The notes below the pieces were generated by a model. That model was given only the letters and a program-made list of their open reading frames with translations. It made no database searches and was not told the DNA's origin. Shown in pieces: positions 27,172 to 35,732 of a DNA stretch of 64,000 nucleotides. Positions within the stretch are counted from its first letter, which is position 1. Every line of letters starts with the position of its first letter. The stretch is from Bacteroidota bacterium (GTDB lineage Bacteria; Bacteroidota; Bacteroidia; Cytophagales; Cyclobacteriaceae): the NCBI GenBank assembly GCA_018267135.1, contig JAFDZA010000014.1, forward strand, positions 558,001 through 622,000, read 5' to 3'. The translations under genes and the position numbers were made by a program.

Positions 27172-29334
27172 TTATCTGACTATCCATTTTAGTGTCTTGG
27201 AGCCGCCTGTCCATACGCAACGTACCAGGTACAACCCCGAGCTGAGGTTATGATCAACGGTTTTAATTTGATTTGAAGGAATCAATATCGGGTCTGAAAG
27301 TTTTTGCCCGAGGATACTAAAGAATTGAACAGTAAAATTTTCTGTTCCCCTAAAACTAACCGGCTGGTAATGCTCCACCGGGTTGGGGTATATTGAAATC
27401 AAATTTTCGGGTAAAGAATGCGATGTGCTGTCTGTTTTTAAAATCTGTAATCCTCCGGTGCTATTTCCTGTAACCACCAAAGGAAATTTATTCGCATACA
27501 AGTCTGCACCCGTTAACGAAAGGTAGGTTGATAGCACTTTGGATTCGTACTTATTTTTTAGTGAATTAAAAATCTGTAATGTATCCCCCTGGTTATTTGA
27601 CTTAAAATCGTGAAAAATTACCATAGACCCTTTGTTGCCTAAAATCAAGTCGGGTTTTCCATCATTTTGAAAATCGGCTATCATCGGTGAAACACAATAC
27701 CGGGTTAGGCTGGACGTAAGCCCAAGATAGCCGGAGTTGTACGATATAAAATTAAACGAACCAAGGTTGCGATAGTACTGAAGCGAGCCATCGGCCTTTC
27801 CCCATAAAATATCTATGGCCCCATCGCCATCTATGTCGTACCAGTATATGTTTTCATACTGCGCCAGCGTAAACCCAACCTGAACCGGTGTGTTTCCCGA
27901 AAAATCAATACCAGCCGTTGTCTGATTTAACCAATAATAAAGTTGGGTAACAAAAGTCTTTTTATCGGTTGCGGTAAAGGCCAAGTCAGTTTTGCCATCG
28001 CCATTTACATCCACCCACTGAATTTTGATATTGTATAACCCGAATGATGAGAAATTTTGAAAATCGGAAGTAATCAATTTATAGGAAGGTTGAAAAAAAT
28101 TTCCAATGTTTTCATACTGGAAAATAGAAGCTACAGTATCAGCGGCAGCCCAATAGCTCACAAATAAATCTAAATCTCCATCATTATCGTAATCGGCAAA
28201 AGCCGGAGAGGAATAGCTCCCCACATCGATCATTTGATCTTGGAGGAAATTGGTTTTACGAAAACTAAACTGTGGCAACGAATTGGTGCCCGTATTTTTG
28301 TAGTACCATACCGAGTTCGACAAATCGAATGCGGTGGCCACACGCGGGCTGACGTTGGTAGAAATTGTTAAATCTTTTACTCCGTCAAAATCGACATCTT
28401 CAAAAAAGGCAGCCGGAAATAACAAGGTGCTGGGAGTGGCTGTTGGAAATAATGTATAACTATTAAAGACGGCACTATCGCGGGTACCTTGGTTGGAAAA
28501 ATGGTACAGTGAGTTACAGGTCTGTTCTGAAAATAGAAAGTCGTGCAGGCCATTGTTGTTCAGGTCAATGGTAAGGAGCGACTTGCCCGTATCATGCTGC
28601 ACACGCGGCACGCCCGGGCAATTTTGTCCATTAAAAGCATACTGGCCGCAGTCGCACTCGCGCAGGTTACCCCAGGTATTGGTAGCTAATTTCAATTGCA
28701 TAGAATCACTTCTCCCTGTGCGTTCCATACTCATATTACGATGAAACTCAAATGAACCATTTAAACTAAAGCTGGCCACTATTACATCCAGATCGCCATC
28801 TTCATCTACATCATCTATAGCCGGTATATCGGTGGCATTCATTTGAATATTAATAGAACCGTACTTTCCGGTAGTAAGCAGCGGCCTCCCCAAATTAAAA
28901 GGTCGCCACGAAAGATTTTTTCCCGGCTGTGTAGTATTGATAAAAACTGAAATCCCCCCGGGGTTGGTTGTTAGTACATCTTTTTTTCCGTCTCCGTTTA
29001 CATCGCGTAGCAGCATCCACTCCGATATGGCTGCAGGAAAATAAGATTCATAAGCAGGCGCATAGCTGTACTGATTGCCCATACCCAAATAGGTAAATAC
29101 TTTATTAGCGGTTCGGTCGAACACTGCCAGATCGGGTATGCCATCGCCATTCAAATCAATGGAATTAAGTTGAGCCGAGTTAAGTCCGCCTGCCCATGGC
29201 ATCAGCAGGTTTTTTCCGTTAATTTCTACAGGAATGGATGAATCAAAATGCAAGTAACCCTGTGCTGGAGCATTGTCCGTAACGACCAGTAAAAGAGCTG
29301 CTATCCATAAGACAGGCTGTAAAAATAATTGCAT
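27172..29334 (-). CDS. FG-GAP/VCBS propeller protein with T9SS type A C-terminal signal
   Basis: A 720-residue secreted protein read from the ATG at 29334, which gives a normal signal peptide; a TTG 90 bases upstream would prepend a second hydrophobic segment and is unlikely. At least nine calcium-binding loops of the DxNxDGxxD type can be seen, such as DLNGDGIPDLAVFD, DVNGDGKKDVLTTN, DVDEDGDLDVIVAS and DIDGDGAIDILWG, so it forms a repeat propeller. The last 75 residues (SIYPNPVEHY and LSSGLYLVRCVW) are a type A sorting domain, so it is a T9SS cargo. Function beyond surface display is unknown. Confidence 0.9.
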   Translation of the reverse strand: MQLFLQPVLWIAALLLVVTDNAPAQGYLHFDSSIPVEINGKNLLMPWAGGLNSAQLNSIDLNGDGIPDLAVFDRTANKVFTYLGMGNQYSYAPAYESYFPAAISEWMLLRDVNGDGKKDVLTTNPGGISVFINTTQPGKNLSWRPFNLGRPLLTTGKYGSINIQMNATDIPAIDDVDEDGDLDVIVASFSLNGSFEFHRNMSMERTGRSDSMQLKLATNTWGNLRECDCGQYAFNGQNCPGVPRVQHDTGKSLLTIDLNNNGLHDFLFSEQTCNSLYHFSNQGTRDSAVFNSYTLFPTATPSTLLFPAAFFEDVDFDGVKDLTISTNVSPRVATAFDLSNSVWYYKNTGTNSLPQFSFRKTNFLQDQMIDVGSYSSPAFADYDNDGDLDLFVSYWAAADTVASIFQYENIGNFFQPSYKLITSDFQNFSSFGLYNIKIQWVDVNGDGKTDLAFTATDKKTFVTQLYYWLNQTTAGIDFSGNTPVQVGFTLAQYENIYWYDIDGDGAIDILWGKADGSLQYYRNLGSFNFISYNSGYLGLTSSLTRYCVSPMIADFQNDGKPDLILGNKGSMVIFHDFKSNNQGDTLQIFNSLKNKYESKVLSTYLSLTGADLYANKFPLVVTGNSTGGLQILKTDSTSHSLPENLISIYPNPVEHYQPVSFRGTENFTVQFFSILGQKLSDPILIPSNQIKTVDHNLSSGLYLVRCVWTGGSKTLKWIVR

Positions 29335-29413
29335 AGGCAAAGCTAACCATAAGATGAAACTACCGAATCTTTCAAAAATTGTTTTACCAAGATAATATTT
29401 CAGGATTACAACC

Positions 29414-29443
29414 CTCTCTGCCAACTTTTTTGTTGACAGAGAG
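29414..29443. other. Inverted repeat of unknown role
   Basis: CTCTCTG-n-CAAC and GTTG-n-CAGAGAG pair across a T-rich loop of about six bases. It lies between two minus-strand genes. It lacks a T-run on the minus strand, so it does not look like a terminator there; a regulatory or processing hairpin is possible. Confidence 0.45.
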
Positions 29444-29497
29444 TTAGGTGTAGTTTATTCTGATCAGCAATAGTTATATTCTATTGCATGATGTGTG

Positions 29498-30400
29498 TTA
29501 AAAAGAATACGTTAGCGCCACCGAGGCCCGTTCTTTTGATTGGGTTAGTCCGTGAAATAAATCCTGGGCTACCGGCATAAAACCATTCATTAGTAAACCA
29601 ATCTTATTTCGCTGCACATTAATCCCCACCATTCCATCGAGCACATATCCGGCACTTTGTTGAATCTCTCGTGCTTGATAATGATTAAAGGAATTAACCA
29701 CAAAGTTAACACCGGCCGAAGGGCGTATAGTAAAACTTCCCGCTGCCAAGGAATAAAAATAGGCTGTGTTAAAGTAAAAACGATTTCCATATCTGTATTG
29801 CTGGTTATTGTTGGTATTCATTTTATAAGCCACATTGGTTACTAAACCACTGCTGCCCCAGAATAAATTATGGTTTAGGTTCAACAAATAATCAGTACTA
29901 CCCGTGCCGGGGGTTCCGGTAAAATCGCCCACACTAAAGCAATGATCGGTTACATCTACTTTACTTTGGCCGGTAGCTAGTTTTATACCACCCCCTACCC
30001 AAAGTACGTTCCCAAAATAGCGCTTGCCATCGGTAACGGATGTGGTTTTAGAAAATACCAAATAATTACCCAATACGGTAATATCGCCCAAGCCAGCGCT
30101 GTTTACGCCTCCATCATCATTATTTTTATGAATAGAAATGTAAGGCACAAAAACCATCGCCTGAAATTTCCCTCTTTTATACCCGCCCCAAACTTCGGTG
30201 GTATGGAAATAATCGCGGCTAAACATACTTCCGCTGTCCGTTTTAAAATTTGCATAGCTGTATCGAACCCCCACAAAGGCATTGGAAAAAGTGGGTAATA
30301 CACCAATTTGAAAGTTGCTGTTTCCACAACCACAATACGGACAAGCCTGAGTTGCAGCTGAATAAATTACAAACAGCATAATAACTAAAATCTTTTTCAT
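29498..30400 (-). CDS. Cys-rich outer-membrane beta-barrel protein, possibly metal-related
   Basis: A 300-residue exported protein with a signal peptide of about 19 residues, followed at once by CPYCGCG, a strong thiol cluster. The rest is a series of amphipathic strands (GVRYSYANFKT, AMVFVPYISI, LGDITVLGNY) ending ASVALTYSF, so it is a likely outer-membrane barrel. The plan resembles the phenol-degradation MetA-type or transporter barrels seen in Bacteroidota; this is from memory and low confidence. The two genes upstream on the same strand also hint at metal handling. A 131-base gap separates them. Confidence 0.68.
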   Translation of the reverse strand: MKKILVIMLFVIYSAATQACPYCGCGNSNFQIGVLPTFSNAFVGVRYSYANFKTDSGSMFSRDYFHTTEVWGGYKRGKFQAMVFVPYISIHKNNDDGGVNSAGLGDITVLGNYLVFSKTTSVTDGKRYFGNVLWVGGGIKLATGQSKVDVTDHCFSVGDFTGTPGTGSTDYLLNLNHNLFWGSSGLVTNVAYKMNTNNNQQYRYGNRFYFNTAYFYSLAAGSFTIRPSAGVNFVVNSFNHYQAREIQQSAGYVLDGMVGINVQRNKIGLLMNGFMPVAQDLFHGLTQSKERASVALTYSF

Positions 30401-30531
30401 AGGATAAAGTATTTTTAAATAGGAATGGCAATGCCTGTGCTTTTCACAATAGCATATTGCTTATCCAATTATGAATAAAAAATAATTTGATTGATCGTTT
30501 AGAAAAGCCAACTTACTGCTGGCCAGAGAAA

Positions 30532-30900
30532 CTACCCCACCGGAGGGCGAAACAAGGGATGGGTATATCCCTTTAATAAATTGGCTTTGAGTTCTTTCGG
30601 AAAAAAAGACACCCTGTATTGAACAGAGACTATTGGTTTTATTGAATCCGGCACAAAGGCCGGCATTTCAGTTTTGTGTTGACTGGTCAGTTGATCGGGC
30701 ACAGAAGTTTCATCGGTCAATTGCAGGCCACGCTCTAAAAAGCACCGACCATAGCACATGGTAATAGGTTTGTCTTTGTTAATGCAATAATTCAGTGCAA
30801 TGTAGTCGCGGTATAATTGGTAAAACGAAACCAAGCTAATCTTACACACCATCGGCATACCGAGAAGAATCAGAAAGAAAATAGCAGCTAATTTTCTCAT
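30532..30900 (-). CDS. Small Cys-motif exported protein
   Basis: A 122-residue protein with an N-terminal hydrophobic segment (residues 1-20). The conserved-looking block NYCINKDKPITMCYGRCFL places Cys39, 49 and 53 close together. Similar small Bacteroidota proteins with an N-KDKP-C-G-C block are often near copper or TonB-receptor genes, as far as I recall; that is recollection, not a search. Its start overlaps the stop of the CHRD-like gene by four bases, so the two are translationally coupled. Metal binding is plausible, not shown. Confidence 0.65.
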   Translation of the reverse strand: MRKLAAIFFLILLGMPMVCKISLVSFYQLYRDYIALNYCINKDKPITMCYGRCFLERGLQLTDETSVPDQLTSQHKTEMPAFVPDSIKPIVSVQYRVSFFPKELKANLLKGYTHPLFRPPVG

Positions 30901-31406
30901 CGGCCTGAGTTACAGTTACCAAACTGCTTAACTACTGTCGCCACAGCCATGCCGGTGCCAACATTGCCGGCCACCAATATTACCGCGCTTTCCGGCCCAC
31001 CGGAAGATGCATGCACATTTACATACCCGGAAACCTTAAGTAAATCGGAATAAGAAATTTTTGTTCCGTCCGTCAGTTGAGAAACCACGGTAGTACTTAC
31101 TCCGGTAGAGGCATTCAATGTATTTAGCGGTACTACTACTTCCAGTGCATTCGCTGCGGCACTGCCACGATGAAGGTGAACAGGCAGACGGTCTGAGCCG
31201 CTTGTTCCGTTTAATTGTATAAGCACAGTCGTGGTTCCGTCTTTTCTTTCTTTAAAGGTAACCGTGCCGCTAACCGGGTAGGCAGAAGTTTGAATCAATC
31301 CGTAGGAAGCTTGATTCCCGGTAAATTCTGAAACAACTTCACTTTTCTGGCAAGCCATTGAACTTGTCAGGAAAATTAAAATCAATCCTACGCTGACTGT
31401 TTTCAT
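30897..31406 (-). CDS. CHRD-like lipoprotein
   Basis: A 169-residue lipoprotein with a lipobox near SSMAC (Cys at about 19). The body has the pattern of CHRD or Cu/Zn-superoxide-dismutase-like beta sandwiches: SGTVTFKERKDGTTTVLIQL, then PVHLHRGSAAANALEVVVPL, then VSGYVNVHASSGG. The HLH pair is a possible metal site. It leads the small operon with the Cys-motif protein. It is divergent from the fatty acid hydroxylase gene with about 56 bases between starts. Confidence 0.75.
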   Translation of the reverse strand: MKTVSVGLILIFLTSSMACQKSEVVSEFTGNQASYGLIQTSAYPVSGTVTFKERKDGTTTVLIQLNGTSGSDRLPVHLHRGSAAANALEVVVPLNTLNASTGVSTTVVSQLTDGTKISYSDLLKVSGYVNVHASSGGPESAVILVAGNVGTGMAVATVVKQFGNCNSGR

Positions 31407-31462
31407 TTTGATTTAGTCAGAGGCAAAATTAATAATAACCAAGATTCACATTACATTTGTGC

Positions 31463-32080
31463 ATGAATAAATTGTTTGTATCCGATTCGCAAGAATCTTC
31501 CCGTATGTTTAAAAGCAACTGGATGGAAGCTTTATCTAAAGTGCATTACAGTATCCCACTGATTATCTTCATCCCGGTAATCGGTTATTTTTTAACCATA
31601 GCCATTCTTTCCCCGGCATTTGCATTAACTACTTTCTTCTTCAGTTTAGGCAGTGGATTGCTCGTTTGGACATTGACAGAATATGTGATGCATCGGTTCA
31701 TATTTCATTTCGTGCCCAAATCGGCATGGGGATTAAGGCTTCATTTTATTTTTCATGGAGTACATCATGATTATCCTAACGATCGGCTCAGGTTGGTGTT
31801 GCCGCCATCCGTCAGTATTCCGTTAGCCACCGGATTTTATTTTTTGTTTAAGAGTGTACTACCGGCATCCTGGCTTCCTTCTTTTTTTGCTGCCTTCCTA
31901 ACGGGGTACCTGATTTATGACATGGCCCATTATGCCATTCATCATTTTAATTCTCAAAATTTTTTTATTAAAAAAATAAAACAACACCACATGCGTCATC
32001 ACTATACGGCACCCGACAAAGGATTTGGGGTGAGTTCAGCCTTGTGGGATAAGATTTTAAATACGGATTTTAAGAAATAA
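31463..32080 (+). CDS. Fatty acid hydroxylase superfamily membrane protein
   Basis: An integral membrane diiron enzyme of 205 residues from the ATG at 31463. There are four hydrophobic segments. The histidine clusters are HRFIFH at about 77, HFIFHGVHHD at about 92-101, HYAIHH at about 158 and HHMRHH at about 177, which together make the diiron site of the sterol-desaturase/fatty acid 2-hydroxylase (Scs7) type. It probably adds a hydroxyl group to the alpha carbon of a lipid acyl chain, as in 2-hydroxy sphingolipid or ornithine-lipid synthesis; the exact substrate is inferred. It stands alone on the plus strand. Confidence 0.88.
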   Translation: MNKLFVSDSQESSRMFKSNWMEALSKVHYSIPLIIFIPVIGYFLTIAILSPAFALTTFFFSLGSGLLVWTLTEYVMHRFIFHFVPKSAWGLRLHFIFHGVHHDYPNDRLRLVLPPSVSIPLATGFYFLFKSVLPASWLPSFFAAFLTGYLIYDMAHYAIHHFNSQNFFIKKIKQHHMRHHYTAPDKGFGVSSALWDKILNTDFKK

Positions 32081-32099
32081 CGGTACTGTCTCTTCTCTA

Positions 32100-32894
32100 C
32101 TAAACAGCAATCGGTGCTTTAATGGAAGGGTGCGATTGATAATTTACCATTTCAAAATCTTCATACCGGTAATCAAAAATTGAAGTAGGTTTTCGTTTCA
32201 TGATTAGCTTCGGGAGCGGAAAGGGTTCACGCATCAACTGTGTTTTGGCTTGTTCAAAATGATTGGCATATAAATGCACATCGCCTCCGGTCCACACAAA
32301 TTCGCCCGGCTTTAAATCGCATTGCTGAGCCACCATTTCCGTCAGCAACGCATAGCTGGCAATATTAAATGGTACACCTAAAAAATAATCGGCACTGCGC
32401 TGATAAAGCTGGCACGACAATTTTTCATCGGCCACATAAAATTGAAATAGCGCATGGCAGGGAGGGAGTGCCATATTATCTACCTCGGCCGGGTTCCAGG
32501 CCGAAACAATATGCCTTCTGGAATCAGGTTTGGTTTTCAGTTGCTGAATAACATGAGCGATCTGGTCTATTTTTCGGCCATCGGGTGCAGGCCAACTGCG
32601 CCATTGGCTGCCATATACCGGGCCCAAATCTCCGTTGGCATCGGCCCATTCATCCCAGATGGTAACGCCATTGTCTTTCAGGTATTTAATATTGGTATCG
32701 CCTCTTAAAAACCAAAGTAATTCGTAAATAATTGAGCGTGTATGAAGTTTTTTGGTCGTTATCAAAGGGAAACCTTGCGACAGATCAAAACGCATCTGCC
32801 GTCCGAAAACAGACTTAGTGCCCGTACCGGTACGATCGGTCTTTAGCGTTCCGTTTTCTAAAATATCTTTCATTCCCTGAAGGTATTGCTGCAT
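32100..32894 (-). CDS. thyA: Thymidylate synthase
   Basis: Makes dTMP from dUMP with methylene-tetrahydrofolate. The ATG at 32894 gives 264 residues, the same length as the E. coli enzyme, and places the catalytic Cys at residue 146 in [10 protein letters not shown], exactly as in E. coli. Other marks are the folate and phosphate-binding segments [19 protein letters not shown] and [13 protein letters not shown] longer reading from 32936 would run into the upstream terminator and is rejected. No dihydrofolate reductase gene is visible nearby. Confidence 0.97.
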   Translation of the reverse strand: MQQYLQGMKDILENGTLKTDRTGTGTKSVFGRQMRFDLSQGFPLITTKKLHTRSIIYELLWFLRGDTNIKYLKDNGVTIWDEWADANGDLGPVYGSQWRSWPAPDGRKIDQIAHVIQQLKTKPDSRRHIVSAWNPAEVDNMALPPCHALFQFYVADEKLSCQLYQRSADYFLGVPFNIASYALLTEMVAQQCDLKPGEFVWTGGDVHLYANHFEQAKTQLMREPFPLPKLIMKRKPTSIFDYRYEDFEMVNYQSHPSIKAPIAV

Positions 32895-32934
32895 GCTGGT
32901 AAATTTTATGCAAATAACTGAACGAAGAGCAAAC

Positions 32935-32962
32935 AAAAAAGCCCCGGCTTTTCTGCCGGGGC
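32935..32962 (-). terminator. Intrinsic terminator after the 32993 lipoprotein gene
   Basis: GCCCCGGC and GCCGGGGC form a strong eight-base-pair stem with a six-base loop, followed on the minus strand by a T-run. It lies between the lipoprotein stop and thyA, so thyA should have its own promoter. Confidence 0.85.
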
Positions 32963-32992
32963 CTTACCTACCCCACCTATCCAACAAAATTT

Positions 32993-33928
32993 TTAGTTGC
33001 CGTCCGGGCTTATGGTTATGGTTTTTGTTTTTCCATTAAATTGAATGGTTACCGTGTTTGTGCACGAACTGGAAGTACCATTTCCAAAAGTAAAGGTATA
33101 TACGTTTTGAGTTGAACTTCCGGCCGGTGTAACCGTTAGGGTTTTGCTTCCCGACTGAGGAAAGTAATAGCCGGTGGCGGCACAAGAGCCAAGGAATTTT
33201 ATATCGGCTGTAATGTTCATGGTATAACTGGCGCTCTTTCTGGTAGTGCCTGTGGCTGAGCCTCCTGCTTTATGAATTACAGACGATTGCGTGGGTGCCC
33301 CAATAAAAATATTCCACACTGCCGTATAGGTAGCGCTGCGGGTAGCCGTAGTATTATCAGCAAAAGTGAAAGTGAGCTGCGAGGTATGGTTGTGGGTTAC
33401 TATCCAGTTGTTACCAGCTACCGAGTCAGCCGAGGCCACTAAAATTCCAATCGTTCCGGAAATCCCTACTGAGTTGCGCATAAAGTTGCTGAAGGTAATA
33501 GCCCGGGTTGAACCTGGCATAAATCGCTTCCCGGTATAGGCAATGTTAATCATTCCTGAACGGGTAACACCATCAGGCCCTTTAATGCCGGGCGATCCAT
33601 AATTAATTGTTATCGTGCCCGTGGGGCCGTTAGCGCCTTTAGTTCCACTGATAATGATCGTGGCACCCTTTAAGCGCCCGTCTTTTCCGATTACGCTATC
33701 AGCCCAAGCTTCGCGGGTAGCCGAAAGTTGCAAGTCTGAAACATTGCTCATCACTGTATTGGCTACATCAGCCACTTCGTTAGCTTGTGCCGAAGTCACT
33801 GATTCTGTATTTACATTTTGAACATCGGTGGAACTTAGTGGATTATCGTTATTCTTGCTGCAAGACGCCAACATCAATACCCCCGCCACCACGGCTGCTG
33901 AGAAACTTTTCAACATTACTTTTTTCAT
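32993..33928 (-). CDS. Lipoprotein, paralogue of the adjacent 34036-34968 gene
   Basis: A 311-residue exported lipoprotein with lipobox MLASC (Cys at about 23) and a variable Ser/Thr/Asn-rich stretch. It shares DVQNVNTES with its neighbour (DTQNVNTES there). The shared core has GVTRSGMINIAYTGKRFMPG in the middle and TVTIQFNGKTKTITISPDGN at the end. I recognise no named family. It is closed by its own terminator, so it is a single-gene unit. It may be a surface protein of unknown role. Confidence 0.78.
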   Translation of the reverse strand: MKKVMLKSFSAAVVAGVLMLASCSKNNDNPLSSTDVQNVNTESVTSAQANEVADVANTVMSNVSDLQLSATREAWADSVIGKDGRLKGATIIISGTKGANGPTGTITINYGSPGIKGPDGVTRSGMINIAYTGKRFMPGSTRAITFSNFMRNSVGISGTIGILVASADSVAGNNWIVTHNHTSQLTFTFADNTTATRSATYTAVWNIFIGAPTQSSVIHKAGGSATGTTRKSASYTMNITADIKFLGSCAATGYYFPQSGSKTLTVTPAGSSTQNVYTFTFGNGTSSSCTNTVTIQFNGKTKTITISPDGN

Positions 33929-34000
33929 TTTTTATAGAGTTAATTATTTGTTTTCTTTTTGAGCTTCTAACTGATTAATGGTTTAATTCTCATTAATAAA

Positions 34001-34027
34001 AAGACAACGCCTTTTTAGCGTTGTCTT
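34001..34027 (-). terminator. Intrinsic terminator after the 34036 lipoprotein gene
   Basis: AAGACAACGC and GCGTTGTCTT form a ten-base-pair stem with a seven-base loop, followed on the minus strand by a T-rich tail. It lies nine bases after the stop of the 34036 gene. Confidence 0.8.
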
Positions 34028-34035
34028 CTCTGAAA

Positions 34036-34968
34036 TTAATTTCCATCCAGGTTTATCGTAACCTCCTTTTGTTTTCCGCTGATTGTTACCGTTACGGTGT
34101 TGTCGCAGTCGCCATTTCCATAGTTAATGGTATATTGTTCATTCCCTATCGTCACTACTTTAATTCCGCTTACCGGAATATAGACACCTTCTGCACGACA
34201 CGCTATTTTTACAATCAGATCTTTGGTAATCTCCATTGTGTATTTTTTACCGTCTTTATTGGTACCCCAAGCCGTGCCATTAGCCGATTGCCCATTGGTA
34301 GCCAATGTTATCCACTCATCGTTTTGCGGTAAAGAAGCCCGTATCCACTCGCGGGTAAGATCGTGCTGGCGGGTAATCGTTTTTCCATTGGCAAAAGTTA
34401 TCACACCGCTATCCAGCACAGAGTGAAACTGGAGATGGGCAGAGTCTGCACTGAGTTGGGTGGTGAGTGTCAGGTTGGCCTGGATATGCGTGTTGTTGCG
34501 ATAAAAATTTACCAAGCGTACATTATACCACGAACCGGGCATCCAGCGAAGGCCATCGTAAGTAATAATAATCTCACCTCTGCGTCTAACTCCGTGCGAA
34601 TCTTTACAGGTATTTGAAAGTGAATCGTAATTAATGGTAATCACACCATGTGGGTGCGATCTGGTGCCTGTGCTTACAATCGTAACTATGGCACATTGTA
34701 AACGTTCGTCCCAATTTACCAGATTACGAAGTTTAAAGCCTTCCGTACGTGCACCGGCAAACTGTACTGCCGATGTTCCGTTTACTGCATTTACGGCAAT
34801 GTCGGCTGTTTCATTTGTATAAACGGCTGCGGCCGACTCGGTATTTACATTTTGTGTATCATTCGGACTGAGGATATCGCTATCCTTTTGACACGATGCC
34901 AACACCACAAAGAACACAACCGCAAAAGCGGCCAGATTCTTTACCCGAAACAAGCTGTTGTTTTTCAT
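34036..34968 (-). CDS. Lipoprotein, paralogue of the adjacent 32993-33928 gene
   Basis: A 310-residue exported lipoprotein with lipobox VLASC (Cys at about 26). It matches its neighbour over most of its length: DTQNVNTES, then GVRRRGEIIITYDGLRWMPG, and a C-terminal TVTISGKQKEVTINLDGN. The two are clearly a tandem duplication that has since diverged, because identity is patchy. No catalytic motif is seen. Its own terminator follows, so the copies can be expressed separately. The start of the DUF4159 gene lies divergently about 100 bases away. Confidence 0.78.
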   Translation of the reverse strand: MKNNSLFRVKNLAAFAVVFFVVLASCQKDSDILSPNDTQNVNTESAAAVYTNETADIAVNAVNGTSAVQFAGARTEGFKLRNLVNWDERLQCAIVTIVSTGTRSHPHGVITINYDSLSNTCKDSHGVRRRGEIIITYDGLRWMPGSWYNVRLVNFYRNNTHIQANLTLTTQLSADSAHLQFHSVLDSGVITFANGKTITRQHDLTREWIRASLPQNDEWITLATNGQSANGTAWGTNKDGKKYTMEITKDLIVKIACRAEGVYIPVSGIKVVTIGNEQYTINYGNGDCDNTVTVTISGKQKEVTINLDGN

Positions 34969-35069
34969 AGAGGTTTTTAGTTTTGTGATGCTTTGATATG
35001 TACTTACCTTTAAGGTTTAAAGCCGGTCTATCAATTTTTTATCAGAATTGTTTATACCAATCAATTTTA

Positions 35070-35723
35070 ATGCGTTTACATTATTTCTTAATATTTTCCA
35101 TTCTCATTTGGGCAAACACGCTCTGTGCCCAACTCAGGATTGGTAAACTCAAATACAACGGAGGCGGAGACTGGTATGCCAACAAAACGGCCCTTCCTAA
35201 CCTAATCCATTTCTGTAATCAGGAGTTAGGCACACGCCTGCAGGAAGAAGAAGACATAGTGGAGGTGGGGAGTTCTTCCATTTTTAATTATCCCTATTTA
35301 TATATGACAGGCCACGGCAATGTGGTGTTCTCATCCACCGAAGCCGAAAACCTGAGAAAGTATTTACTGGGGGGTGGTTTTCTGCATGTAGACGACAACT
35401 ATGGCCTTGATAAATTTTTCCGGCTTGAAATAAAAAAAGTTTTTCCTGAATCCGAATTGATAGAGGTTCCCTTCTCCCACCCTATTTACCATCAAAAATT
35501 TGAGTTTGCTAACGGCCTTCCTAAAATTCACGAACATGATGGTAAGCCTGCACAGGGGTTTGGCATTTTTCAAGAGGGCCGGTTGGTTTTATTTTATTCG
35601 TACGAATGCGATTTAGGTAACGGATGGGAAGATCAGAAAACTTATAACGACCCCGAAAGCAAGCGGCAAGAAGCATTAAAAATGGGAGCCAATCTTATCT
35701 CCTTTTGTTTTACTTCGCAGTAA
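35070..35723 (+). CDS. DUF4159 family secreted protein
   Basis: A 217-residue exported protein read from the ATG at 35070, which begins the signal peptide (ending LCAQ); an upstream ATG would add 24 residues without an obvious role. The DUF4159 signature is RIGKLKYNGGGDWYANKTAL, with HFCNQELGT, GGGFLHVDDNYG and SHPIYHQKF further on. The fold is thought to resemble glutamine amidotransferase or the ThuA type, but no function is known. It converges with the PorP/SprF gene with nine bases between stops. Confidence 0.85.
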   Translation: MRLHYFLIFSILIWANTLCAQLRIGKLKYNGGGDWYANKTALPNLIHFCNQELGTRLQEEEDIVEVGSSSIFNYPYLYMTGHGNVVFSSTEAENLRKYLLGGGFLHVDDNYGLDKFFRLEIKKVFPESELIEVPFSHPIYHQKFEFANGLPKIHEHDGKPAQGFGIFQEGRLVLFYSYECDLGNGWEDQKTYNDPESKRQEALKMGANLISFCFTSQ

Positions 35724-35732
35724 ATCGCTACA

